Positions 30,047 to 38,136 of a stretch of 49,795 nt of DNA are shown one piece after another. Made by a program: the position numbers and the translations under genes. Each line of letters opens with the position of its first letter. Within the stretch, counting starts at the first letter, position 1. Source of the stretch: Bacillota bacterium (GTDB lineage: Bacteria > Bacillota > Limnochordia > Darwinibacteriales > DTU012); the NCBI GenBank assembly GCA_012840925.1, contig DUVS01000010.1:1-49795 (forward strand). The letters are read 5' to 3'. The notes under the pieces were generated by a model. It saw nothing but the letters and a program-made list of their open reading frames with translations. It had not been told where the DNA came from and did not search any database.

Positions 30047-30592
30047 TTATTCCATCTCGGATGTGTAGTATTTGGGATCGAGGACAAAAATATAAGGAAT
30101 ATTCCGGTACAGCTCGCAGAAGTCCAACCCGTACCCGACGAGGAATTCGTTGGGTACTGTAAACCCTACGTAGTCCACAGGTATGTCCACTTCCCGGTTA
30201 ACCTGCTTGTCCAACAATGTGCAGATTTTCAGACTGGCCGGCTTGCGTATGGCCAGGTTGTTCATCAAGTAGCTTAACGTCAGACCGGAATCAATGATAT
30301 CCTCAATAATCAGGACATGTTTACCTTCAATGCTTTCTTCCAGGTCTTTTGTGATTCGAACGACACCTGATGAACGGGTGGCATGGCCGTAACTCGAGAT
30401 GCCGATGAAGTCCATGGTCACAGGAACACTGATGTGTTTAGCCAGATCAGCCAAAAACATAAGCCCGCCTTTTAAGATGCAGAGCAGAAGTATTTCCTTA
30501 CCTTCATAGTCCTTGCTGATTTGGGCACCCAATTCCCGGACCCGGTTTTGAATCTCTTCTTCAGTAACCAGGACACGTTTGACTATGTCCAC
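30047..30592 (-). CDS. hpt: Hypoxanthine phosphoribosyltransferase
   Basis: This enzyme salvages hypoxanthine (and usually guanine) with PRPP to form IMP or GMP. The 181-residue protein has the PRPP-binding loop VLIIEDIIDSGLTL, the LKGGLMFLADL block and the C-terminal VGYGLDFCELYRNIPYI typical of Firmicutes HPRT. Initiation is at GTG (complement of 30590-30592) with GAAAGGGGA 8 nt upstream on the minus strand. It is the only conventional gene on the minus strand here and interrupts what is often yajC-secDF-recJ. Its own promoter and terminator make it a separate unit. Confidence 0.95.
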   Translation of the reverse strand: MDIVKRVLVTEEEIQNRVRELGAQISKDYEGKEILLLCILKGGLMFLADLAKHISVPVTMDFIGISSYGHATRSSGVVRITKDLEESIEGKHVLIIEDIIDSGLTLSYLMNNLAIRKPASLKICTLLDKQVNREVDIPVDYVGFTVPNEFLVGYGLDFCELYRNIPYIFVLDPKYYTSEME

Positions 30593-30624
30593 CGAAAAAA
30601 TCCCCTTTCCTTAGGCTTTCCTTA

Positions 30625-30653
30625 ATAATACTATGCTGAACTGAGAAAATCAA
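30625..30653 (-). promoter_or_regulatory. SigmaA promoter of hpt
   Basis: On the minus strand TTGATT (complement of 30648-30653) and TATTAT (complement of 30625-30630) are separated by 17 bp. The hpt GTG follows 32 nt downstream of the -10. Confidence 0.65.
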
Positions 30654-30717
30654 GCTAGTTGCGATGAAGGAATTCCACAGGAAAACTCGAAAAAGTTCAG
30701 GTTAGGGGGACTGAGGT

Positions 30718-33282
30718 TTGAAAAAAATGTGGCTAATCACACCGCCATCTGAACAATGGCGGTCTCTTGAAAATGAACTGGGGCTTTCGGAGGTGACTGC
30801 CAAGATCCTTGCTGACCGCGGGATCAACACAGTTGAAGCTGCCGAGAAGTTCCTCAATCCTGATTATACTCAGCTGCATCCGCCGCTGCTGCTGCCGGAC
30901 ATGGAGACGGCGGTAGAGCGGATCGTTAGCGCGTTGGCCAATAGCGAACCGATCACAATCTATGGTGATTATGATGTGGATGGTCAGACTTCGGTGGTCC
31001 TGTTAGTGGAGGTTTTACGCAGCCTTGCTAAAGATCCTGAGCTGATCCATTATTATATCCCCAACCGCATGGACGAAGGCTACGGGCTGCATCAAGAGGC
31101 GCTGGCGGAGATCAGCAAGTCCAGCTCACTGGTGATCACGGTGGACTGCGGCGTCACTGCCATTGCCGAGGCGGATTATGCCAGGCAGATTGGTTTGGAT
31201 CTGATCATTACCGATCACCATGAACCGAAGGCCCAGTTACCCAAGGCAGTGGCGGTGATCAATCCCAAACGGGCAGACAGTGTCTATCCTTTTGCGTATT
31301 TGGCTGGCGTTGGCGTCGCTTATAAACTGGTACAAGCTTTAGGTGAGTACTACGAGCGAGATTTTCGCCAATGGCTGGATTTGGTGGCTTTGGGAACAGT
31401 TGCGGATCTGGTACCCCTGGTTGATGAGAACCGGATTTTTGTCAAACTGGGCCTGCAGCGGCTGGAGAATTCTACAAACTTGGGGCTGCGGGCATTGGCC
31501 CGGGTCTGTCAGCTGAAACCGCCGTACAAGGCTGCAGATTTAGGGTTCAAACTGGGACCGAGGCTGAATGCCGTGGGGAGAATGGGTGAATCAGCCAGGG
31601 GAGTGGAACTGCTGTTAAGCCGCGATCCGCTTCATGCCCGCAGTCTGGCACAGGTCCTGGACCAGGAAAACCGGGTCAGGCAGGAGACAGAAGCGGAGAT
31701 TTTTCAGCAGGCAGTAGCCATGCTTGAAACCAACGGCTGGCAGGAAGATCCCGTCATTGTTGTGGCGGACCACGGTTGGCACCAGGGAGTGATCGGCATT
31801 GTTGCCTCCAGGATAGTGGAGCAGTACTACCGTCCAACGGTTGTCATATCTCTGGAGGATGGAGTTGGCAAGGGTTCCGCCCGGAGTATCACTGGATTCA
31901 ACCTGTATGAAGGCTTAAAGGCAGTGGGCGATCTGCTGCTGGAATTTGGAGGCCATGAAATGGCTGCCGGCATGACTCTGGAAGCTGACAAGGTTCCGGC
32001 ATTAAGGGAGAGTCTGGCGGAGATTGTCCGCAGCCAGCTTAAGCCCGAGGACTTTATTCCCAAAGTCCGGATTGACAGCCGGATCAGTATTAAGGACATC
32101 GACCACCAGCTGCTGCGGGAGTTTGAACTTTTGGAACCCTTCGGGATGGGCAATCCCACTCCGGTGCTGCAGGTTACCGGGGCTGTTTTAAGCACCAGGC
32201 CTATGGGGGTCGATCAAGAACATTTGCGGTGCATTATTCAGGATCAGGAAGGTGCTGTAATCGAAGCCGTCGGGTTTGGCATGTACCAGGCGCTGCAGCA
32301 GGTTGACCGGTATCGGGAACAGGTGGATTTTGCGGTGGTACCCCGGCCTGGCTACGGGGATCCCACCAAGATTGAACTCCTGCTTAGAGACTTCCAGGCC
32401 GAGCTGGAACCGGGTAATTTCATTGAAGAATGGATGTGGAACCGTTATCCGTGGCAGCTGTCGCCGGACTACGATCAGCTGAGCTTCGTTGCTCAAGAAG
32501 CAGATCTTGAGTGCACAGCTAATGTATCTGGCAATATTATAGATCAAAGAAATGTCTGGAATAAGATCAAAGCTGTGCAGGAACATGTCGATCCCCAAAA
32601 ACGAGCCCTGATTTTTGCAGCTACACCAGGCAGAGCCCTTGAACTCTGCCGTGAGCTCAGGATAACTATTCCCAACGGGAGCCACATCGGCTTTGAACAT
32701 CAGCTGCTTAGCGATGAGGAGCGGGAGGAACTAGTGACACTGATCGAGGATGGAACCATCAGTTGGATCGTTTCAACGGGAAGATGGCAGCCTCAATGGC
32801 AGTGGGATCAGGTAGTACTCTATGACGCCTGCACCCAACCGGCTTTGTTCAATGCCTTGATCAAAGGGCTGAAGCCAGGTGGCTGTTTAATCGCTGTCTA
32901 TGGACGAGACGACTGTGCCTGGCTGCAGGGCAAGGTCAGGCGCCTGCTGCCGGATCGGGATTTGTTGGCTAAATTTTATCTGGCGATGCGGCGGGCTCAA
33001 AGCCCACAGCTGTCGCAGGAGCAGATCGATACCATTGCCCGCTCCCTCAATCTGCGGGAAGGGGTAGAGTTTGTCCTAGGAGTTTTTTCTGAACTGGGAT
33101 TAATCAAAAACACAGCAAATTATGTTGAAATGATGCCTAAACCAGCGCAGAAACTAGACTTAAATGCTTCAGTTTTGTATAATAGAGGTAAAATTACACG
33201 GATGCAGGTTTTAACGTACTTACAGCATTGTTTGGAAAGGGGCTTTCTTGATGAACTTAAAGGAAAAAATACGAGTGATTGA
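30718..33282 (+). CDS. recJ: Single-stranded-DNA exonuclease RecJ
   Basis: RecJ degrades single-stranded DNA 5' to 3' in recombination and repair. The 854-residue protein has DHH-family motifs YGDYDVDGQTS (about 82-92), DCGVTA and TDHHEPK (about 165-171), the DHHA1 motif GGHEMAAGM (about 410-420) and an OB-fold domain with FGMGNPTPV. Residues about 590-854 are a C-terminal extension absent from E. coli RecJ but usual in clostridial ones; it contains a helicase-like FAATPGRALEL and STGRW segment without a Walker A. AGGGGGA at 30704-30710 favours the TTG at 30718; ATG 30727 is the alternative. The end overlaps apt by 32 nt. Confidence 0.93.
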   Translation: MKKMWLITPPSEQWRSLENELGLSEVTAKILADRGINTVEAAEKFLNPDYTQLHPPLLLPDMETAVERIVSALANSEPITIYGDYDVDGQTSVVLLVEVLRSLAKDPELIHYYIPNRMDEGYGLHQEALAEISKSSSLVITVDCGVTAIAEADYARQIGLDLIITDHHEPKAQLPKAVAVINPKRADSVYPFAYLAGVGVAYKLVQALGEYYERDFRQWLDLVALGTVADLVPLVDENRIFVKLGLQRLENSTNLGLRALARVCQLKPPYKAADLGFKLGPRLNAVGRMGESARGVELLLSRDPLHARSLAQVLDQENRVRQETEAEIFQQAVAMLETNGWQEDPVIVVADHGWHQGVIGIVASRIVEQYYRPTVVISLEDGVGKGSARSITGFNLYEGLKAVGDLLLEFGGHEMAAGMTLEADKVPALRESLAEIVRSQLKPEDFIPKVRIDSRISIKDIDHQLLREFELLEPFGMGNPTPVLQVTGAVLSTRPMGVDQEHLRCIIQDQEGAVIEAVGFGMYQALQQVDRYREQVDFAVVPRPGYGDPTKIELLLRDFQAELEPGNFIEEWMWNRYPWQLSPDYDQLSFVAQEADLECTANVSGNIIDQRNVWNKIKAVQEHVDPQKRALIFAATPGRALELCRELRITIPNGSHIGFEHQLLSDEEREELVTLIEDGTISWIVSTGRWQPQWQWDQVVLYDACTQPALFNALIKGLKPGGCLIAVYGRDDCAWLQGKVRRLLPDRDLLAKFYLAMRRAQSPQLSQEQIDTIARSLNLREGVEFVLGVFSELGLIKNTANYVEMMPKPAQKLDLNASVLYNRGKITRMQVLTYLQHCLERGFLDELKGKNTSD

Positions 33283-33769
33283 GGGTTTTCCAAAACCCGG
33301 TATTAGTTTCAAAGACATTACTACCTTGCTGGAAGACCCGGAAGCATTTCAATATGCAATCAAGCAGATAGCCCAATTTTGCAGAGAGCGGACCATTGAC
33401 ATGATTGTGGGAGTGGAGTCCAGGGGTTTTATTTTGGGAGCCCCGCTGGCGTATGAACTTGGACTCGGTTTCGTTTTGATTCGCAAACGGGGCAAACTGC
33501 CCGGCGAGGTATTAAGTGTAGAATACGAACTGGAATACGGCGTTGATGCCCTGGAGATGCACAAAGATGCGATTAAACCAGGCATGAAGGTTGTCCTGGT
33601 GGACGATCTGTTGGCCACCGGCGGCACCATCGGCGCAGCCGCCAAGCTGGTTGAGCAAGTCGGTGCCGAAATCAGTGGTTTTGCATTTTTGATCGAGCTT
33701 GAAGCACTCAAGGGAAGGGAGAATCTTCAAGGATACGATATCTTTACGCTGGTGAAATATGATAAGTGA
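33251..33769 (+). CDS. apt: Adenine phosphoribosyltransferase
   Basis: Apt salvages adenine to AMP using PRPP. The 172-residue enzyme has the PRPP-binding motif VVLVDDLLATGGT near residues 115-127, the GVESRGFI block and the N-terminal PKPGISFKDIT, all diagnostic. AAAGGGG at 33236-33242 inside recJ lies 8 nt before ATG 33251. The reading frame overlaps recJ by 32 nt. The order recJ-apt-rel is conserved in Firmicutes. Confidence 0.97.
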   Translation: MNLKEKIRVIEGFPKPGISFKDITTLLEDPEAFQYAIKQIAQFCRERTIDMIVGVESRGFILGAPLAYELGLGFVLIRKRGKLPGEVLSVEYELEYGVDALEMHKDAIKPGMKVVLVDDLLATGGTIGAAAKLVEQVGAEISGFAFLIELEALKGRENLQGYDIFTLVKYDK

Positions 33770-33789
33770 TTGGTAAGCGAGGTGAGACC

Positions 33790-35940
33790 TTGAATCTGGA
33801 GTCCTTAATCGAGCGCATCGAGAAATACTATCCAGATGCCAACCTTGATGTTGTCACAAAAGCATATCATCTTGCCAAAGCAGCTCATGAAGGACAGTTT
33901 CGTGATTCAGGCGAACCTTTTTTCCTGCACCCTTTTGAGGTTGCTTCCATCCTGGCAGATCTAGAGCTGGATTTGGACACGATTGCTGCCGGGCTTTTGC
34001 ATGATGTGATCGAAGACACTGCCGTGACTCCGGAACAGCTGCTGGCTGAGTTCGGTGAGCATATCTTTGCCTTGGTGGACGGCGTGACCAAATTGGAGAA
34101 GCTTCCTTTTAAGGACCGCTTTGAACGGGAAGCCGAAAATTTGCGGAAAATGATCTTTGCCATGGCCAAAGATATCCGGGTGATCTTGATTAAGCTTGCC
34201 GACAGGCTCCACAATATGCGCACACTGCGCCATGTCGATCATGAACGGCAGATCAAAATCGCCCGGGAGACTCTGGATATTTATGCGCCTTTAGCCAACA
34301 GGCTGGGAATCTGGAGCATCAAATGGGAGATTGAGGACCTCGCTTTCCGCTATCTATGGCCGAAGCAGTATTATCAACTGGTGAGCCAGATCAACAAAAA
34401 GCGGCAGGAACGGGAAGGTGATCTGCAGCTGTTGATGCAGATTCTAAGTGACAAACTGGCTGAGGTTGGCATCACTGCGGAGATTCAAGGCCGGCCCAAG
34501 CACCTGTACAGCATTTACCAGAAAATGCAGAGACAAGACAAGACGATCAATGAGATCTATGACCTTTTAGCAGTGAGGGTGATCGTCGACTCGGTCAAAG
34601 ACTGCTATGCCGTGCTGGGTTCCATCCATACTCTGTGGAAGCCGATCCCGGGACGGTTCAAAGACTATATTGCCATGCCTAAATCGAACATGTACCAATC
34701 ACTGCACACTTCAATCATCGGGCCTAACGGTGAATTATACGAGATTCAAATCAGGACTTGGGAAATGCACCGGATAGCTGAAAAAGGTGTGGCCGCCCAC
34801 TGGATGTATAAAGAAGGCTACAGCAGCCGCAAGGATACTGTGGCCACGAAAGTCGAGTGGCTGCGGGACGCAGTGGAGTGGCTGCAGGATACCAAAGATC
34901 CTCAGGAATTCATGGAGAGCCTCAAGATCGACTTGTTCGAAGACGAGGTGTTTGTTTTCACCCCCAAGGGCGATGTCAAAGCCCTGCCAAGCGGAGCAAC
35001 CCCTGTCGACTTTGCCTTTGAGGTCCACACCGACGTCGGTTTGCGCTGTATCGGGGCGAAAGTCAACGGCAGAATTGAGCCTTTGGATTATCAGTTGAAA
35101 AACGGCGAGTTTGTGGAGATCCTCACGGGCAAACACCCTAACCCCAGCCAAGACTGGCTTAACTTCGTGAAAACATCGAAAGCTAGGAGCAAAATCAGAG
35201 CCTGGCTGAAGGATCAGCAGCGCGATGACAGTGTAATGCGCGGCCGGGAGCTTTTGGAAAAAGAACTGAGGAAACACAACCTTGATCACAAGAAATATCT
35301 GACCACGGAAAGGATCACAGAGACTGCCAAGCGCTACGGCCACAGTAATCCGGAAGATCTGTTTGCCAGTATCGGGTTTGGCAGAGTTACAGCCAATCAG
35401 GTGATGCAGAAGCTGGCCGGGGCTGAACTGGAGGAACAGCGCCGCAGCAGCCTGATCAACAAGAGTAAGCAGCCCACCAGGCACCGGGAAGCGAAAGGAG
35501 TTTTGATTAAGGGCGTGGACAATCTCCTGGTGCGGTTCTCTAAATGCTGCACGCCTGTACCCGGCGATGAGATTGTTGGTTATATCACCCGGGGTCGGGG
35601 AGTTTCGATTCACCGCGCGGACTGCCCCAATGTGAGGAACCTGGCTGTGGATCGGGGCCGGCAGATAGAAGTGCAGTGGAACACGGATGACAAAGGGTCC
35701 TTCCCTGTGGAGCTGGAACTGAAAGCCATTGACCGGATGAATATGCTGTCAACGATTATGAACACTATTGCCGAAGGCAAGACTAATATTGAGGCGGTTA
35801 ATACCCGCAAACTGCAGGATGATATTGCACTCATTTTATTGACGGTGGATATTCATAATTTAGACCACATGCAGTCGTTGATTCAGCGCTTGCGGCAGGT
35901 GGACGGGGTAGTCTCGGTCCGGAGAGCGACGCCGACGTAA
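33790..35940 (+). CDS. rel: Bifunctional (p)ppGpp synthetase/hydrolase Rel
   Basis: This is the long RSH enzyme that makes and degrades (p)ppGpp in the stringent response. The 716-residue protein has an HD hydrolase domain with His71-Asp72 in LLHDVIEDT, a synthetase domain with GRPKHLYSIYQKM and the YDLLAVRVIV block, a TGS domain from about residue 387, a zinc-finger-like CC segment (FSKCCTPVPGD, about 580) and a C-terminal ACT domain. An intact HD motif suggests both activities are kept. Initiation at TTG 33790 is chosen because GAGG at 33779-33782 is 7 nt upstream; the frame is open to GTG 33766. dtd, which usually follows rel, is missing; an MBL-fold gene comes next. Confidence 0.95.
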   Translation: MNLESLIERIEKYYPDANLDVVTKAYHLAKAAHEGQFRDSGEPFFLHPFEVASILADLELDLDTIAAGLLHDVIEDTAVTPEQLLAEFGEHIFALVDGVTKLEKLPFKDRFEREAENLRKMIFAMAKDIRVILIKLADRLHNMRTLRHVDHERQIKIARETLDIYAPLANRLGIWSIKWEIEDLAFRYLWPKQYYQLVSQINKKRQEREGDLQLLMQILSDKLAEVGITAEIQGRPKHLYSIYQKMQRQDKTINEIYDLLAVRVIVDSVKDCYAVLGSIHTLWKPIPGRFKDYIAMPKSNMYQSLHTSIIGPNGELYEIQIRTWEMHRIAEKGVAAHWMYKEGYSSRKDTVATKVEWLRDAVEWLQDTKDPQEFMESLKIDLFEDEVFVFTPKGDVKALPSGATPVDFAFEVHTDVGLRCIGAKVNGRIEPLDYQLKNGEFVEILTGKHPNPSQDWLNFVKTSKARSKIRAWLKDQQRDDSVMRGRELLEKELRKHNLDHKKYLTTERITETAKRYGHSNPEDLFASIGFGRVTANQVMQKLAGAELEEQRRSSLINKSKQPTRHREAKGVLIKGVDNLLVRFSKCCTPVPGDEIVGYITRGRGVSIHRADCPNVRNLAVDRGRQIEVQWNTDDKGSFPVELELKAIDRMNMLSTIMNTIAEGKTNIEAVNTRKLQDDIALILLTVDIHNLDHMQSLIQRLRQVDGVVSVRRATPT

Positions 35941-35954
35941 AGGAGATGTAGCCA

Positions 35955-36572
35955 GTGGAGATTCGTAAGTTTACATCAAAGCTGGTGGCGGCGAACTGTT
36001 ATGTTGTTTCCGAACAGGATACCGCCATTGTTATTGATCCGATCCTGGAAAGTGAACTGATTCTGGATTACTTGAAAGAAAAGCAGCTAAAGCTGATGGC
36101 CATGATTAACACCCATGGCCATGCTGATCATATTGCCGGGAACCAGTTTCTCAGTGAAGAGACAGGTGCACCAGTCTGGATACATGCAGCGGACGCAGAT
36201 TATCTGCAGGATCCCAACCTGAACCTTTCAGCGCTGGTTGTCGAGGATCAGCTGATCGTCAGCCCCAAAGCAGAGCGCTTGCTGCAGGATGGAGACCAGT
36301 TCGAGTTGGGCAAGATTGTCCTGACGGTGATCCATACGCCCGGGCACTCTCCGGGAAGCATTTGTCTGTACACCACCGGTGCTTTGTTTACCGGCGATAC
36401 TCTGTTCAAACTGTCCATCGGGCGTAGTGATTTTCCCGGCGGCGATGGAAAAAAGTTGAAGCAGAGCTTGCAGAGAATCAAAGGACTGCCTCAGGATACG
36501 GTTATTTATCCGGGCCATGGCCAGGAAGTAATCCTGGAACGAGCACTGGTTCTCAATCCTTTTTTGCGTTAA
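35955..36572 (+). CDS. MBL-fold hydrolase (glyoxalase II-like)
   Basis: This 205-residue metallo-beta-lactamase-fold enzyme resembles B. subtilis YqgX/YcbL-type hydrolases. The metal motif T53-H54-G-H56-A-D58-H59 is intact, and HTPGHSPGSICLY, TGDTLF and the final YPGHG supply the other ligands. The protein lacks the C-terminal domain of classical glyoxalase II, so the substrate (a thioester such as S-lactoyl-bacillithiol or another) is not certain. AAAGGAGATG precedes GTG 35955. It sits between rel and hemZ as in many Clostridia. Confidence 0.9.
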   Translation: MEIRKFTSKLVAANCYVVSEQDTAIVIDPILESELILDYLKEKQLKLMAMINTHGHADHIAGNQFLSEETGAPVWIHAADADYLQDPNLNLSALVVEDQLIVSPKAERLLQDGDQFELGKIVLTVIHTPGHSPGSICLYTTGALFTGDTLFKLSIGRSDFPGGDGKKLKQSLQRIKGLPQDTVIYPGHGQEVILERALVLNPFLR

Positions 36573-36584
36573 GGAGCAGCACTG

Positions 36585-38069
36585 ATGCCCATACCCCAAC
36601 AGTTAAAACCAAAGTGTTTTCAGATTAAGGCTCCCCCAGAGTTGGCCACAACAGTCAAGGGAGCCATTACTTCTTTGTTCCGCAGTGTGGATTTTTCCCG
36701 CGGACCGGTGATCGAAGTCACGGCTTTGGACACGGCGGCAGGGATCGAAACCACCGTCGAGCTGGAACAGCATCAACCGTGGCACCATTTTGACGCAGAA
36801 ATCAACGACCCCTGTTACGATCAGGCCGACCGGGCCAACCGGGTCAAAGAACGGATCCGCTTGGGAGTGAAGACTGTCCTCTGCCAGGCTTATGGCATTC
36901 CCTTCAGTCCCTGGGGTATTCTTGTTGGCGTGCGCCCCACCAAGCTGGTCCACCGCCTAATTGACCGCAATTTCAGCAGGGAGAAGATCATCTCGATCCT
37001 GACGGATGTCTACGGTGTGGCCGGATCCCGCCAGGAGCTGCTCCTGGACGTGGTGGACAGGCAGCGAAGCTTTTTTATGCCCAATGTCAATAATCCGGTA
37101 AGCGTCTATGTGGGCATACCCTTTTGCCCGACCCGGTGTGGGTACTGTTCATTTGCAGCCTATCCCTTTGAAACCCATTCCCACTTGGTTAAAAGTTTTC
37201 TTAAGGCACTGCATCAGGAGATCACAGCCTTGGGAGAACTGCTGCGAGAGCACAACATCAAGGTCCAGTCCGTCTATCTGGGGGGCGGAACTCCAACGAC
37301 CATCACCGGAAGCGACTTAAGCAAGCTGTTAAAGCTTTTGAACGAATACTTCGATGCCGATAGGTGTCAGGAGTACATGGTTGAGGCAGGGCGCCCCGAA
37401 ACGTTGACACCTGAGACCCTGGAGATTCTCAAAGCCCATGGAGTGCAGAGGATCAGCATCAATCCTCAGACAATGAACGACCGAACTTTGCAGCTGATCG
37501 GAAGAGAGCACACCGCCGATCAGGTTAGAGAAGCGTTTGCTTTAGCCGCGCGGTACCAGTTCGAGCACATTAACGCCGACTTGATCCTGGGCCTGCCCGG
37601 TGAGGGTCAAGCCGATTTTTGCTACAGTTTAGAAGAAATCATCAAATTGGGCCCGGATCACATCACCATTCACAGCCTGGCTTTAAAACGGGCCAGCCGT
37701 TTTGGTCAGAATCTTGAGCAGCTGGAGTTGGAACAGAAACTGGGAGAAGCAATGTCCAACTACGCCCGGGAACGCCTGGCTGGTATAAATATGAATCCGT
37801 ACTATCTTTACCGCCAGCGCTATATTTTCAGCGATCTGGAAAATGTGGGCTATGCCAAAGCGGAAGCCGAATCTATCTACAATGTGCAGATGATGGAAGA
37901 AAGGCAGACTATCATCGGCTTAGGCGGCGGGGCTATCACTAAGCTGGTGAGCCCGGATTTGACGGTGGTGCGCCATGCCAACCCCAAGTGCCCGGCTACC
38001 TATGCCCAACAGCTTGCTGAGTTTATTGATCCAAAAAAGTTCCAGATCAAACGACACTTATCGGTTTGA
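36585..38069 (+). CDS. hemZ: HemZ, radical SAM coproporphyrinogen dehydrogenase-like protein
   Basis: This 494-residue radical SAM protein is the HemZ type, related to HemN and HemW but with an extra N-terminal domain of about 160 residues. The iron-sulfur motif is C181-x3-C185-x2-C188 in VGIPFCPTRCGYCSF, followed by GGGTPTTI and RISINPQTMNDRTL. In Bacillus HemZ is tied to anaerobic heme synthesis; whether it is a true coproporphyrinogen oxidase is debated. No other heme biosynthesis genes are in this window. The start ATG at 36585 follows AAGGAGCAG. The next promoter overlaps its last codon. Confidence 0.92.
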   Translation: MPIPQQLKPKCFQIKAPPELATTVKGAITSLFRSVDFSRGPVIEVTALDTAAGIETTVELEQHQPWHHFDAEINDPCYDQADRANRVKERIRLGVKTVLCQAYGIPFSPWGILVGVRPTKLVHRLIDRNFSREKIISILTDVYGVAGSRQELLLDVVDRQRSFFMPNVNNPVSVYVGIPFCPTRCGYCSFAAYPFETHSHLVKSFLKALHQEITALGELLREHNIKVQSVYLGGGTPTTITGSDLSKLLKLLNEYFDADRCQEYMVEAGRPETLTPETLEILKAHGVQRISINPQTMNDRTLQLIGREHTADQVREAFALAARYQFEHINADLILGLPGEGQADFCYSLEEIIKLGPDHITIHSLALKRASRFGQNLEQLELEQKLGEAMSNYARERLAGINMNPYYLYRQRYIFSDLENVGYAKAEAESIYNVQMMEERQTIIGLGGGAITKLVSPDLTVVRHANPKCPATYAQQLAEFIDPKKFQIKRHLSV

Positions 38070-38094
38070 CAGAACAAGTGCTGTGAAGTACAAT
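38066..38094 (+). promoter_or_regulatory. Strong SigmaA promoter for the foldase gene
   Basis: TTGACA at 38066-38071 overlaps the hemZ stop codon and TACAAT at 38089-38094 follows at 17 bp. This places transcription start near 38101 and hence argues that GTG 38083 and probably GTG 38101 are not the translation start of the next gene. Confidence 0.78.
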
Positions 38095-38136
38095 ATTCTT
38101 GTGCACTCATCTGACATTGGAAGGGAATGGTATTAT

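Noticed and set aside
34735-35613. Long minus-strand reading frame of 292 codons inside rel
   Set aside because: It is fully antisense to conserved Rel domains, has no recognisable motif, and follows the codon periodicity of rel.
38083-38136. Translation start of the foldase at GTG 38083 or GTG 38101
   Set aside because: These codons lie inside the promoter or at its transcription start and have no Shine-Dalgarno.
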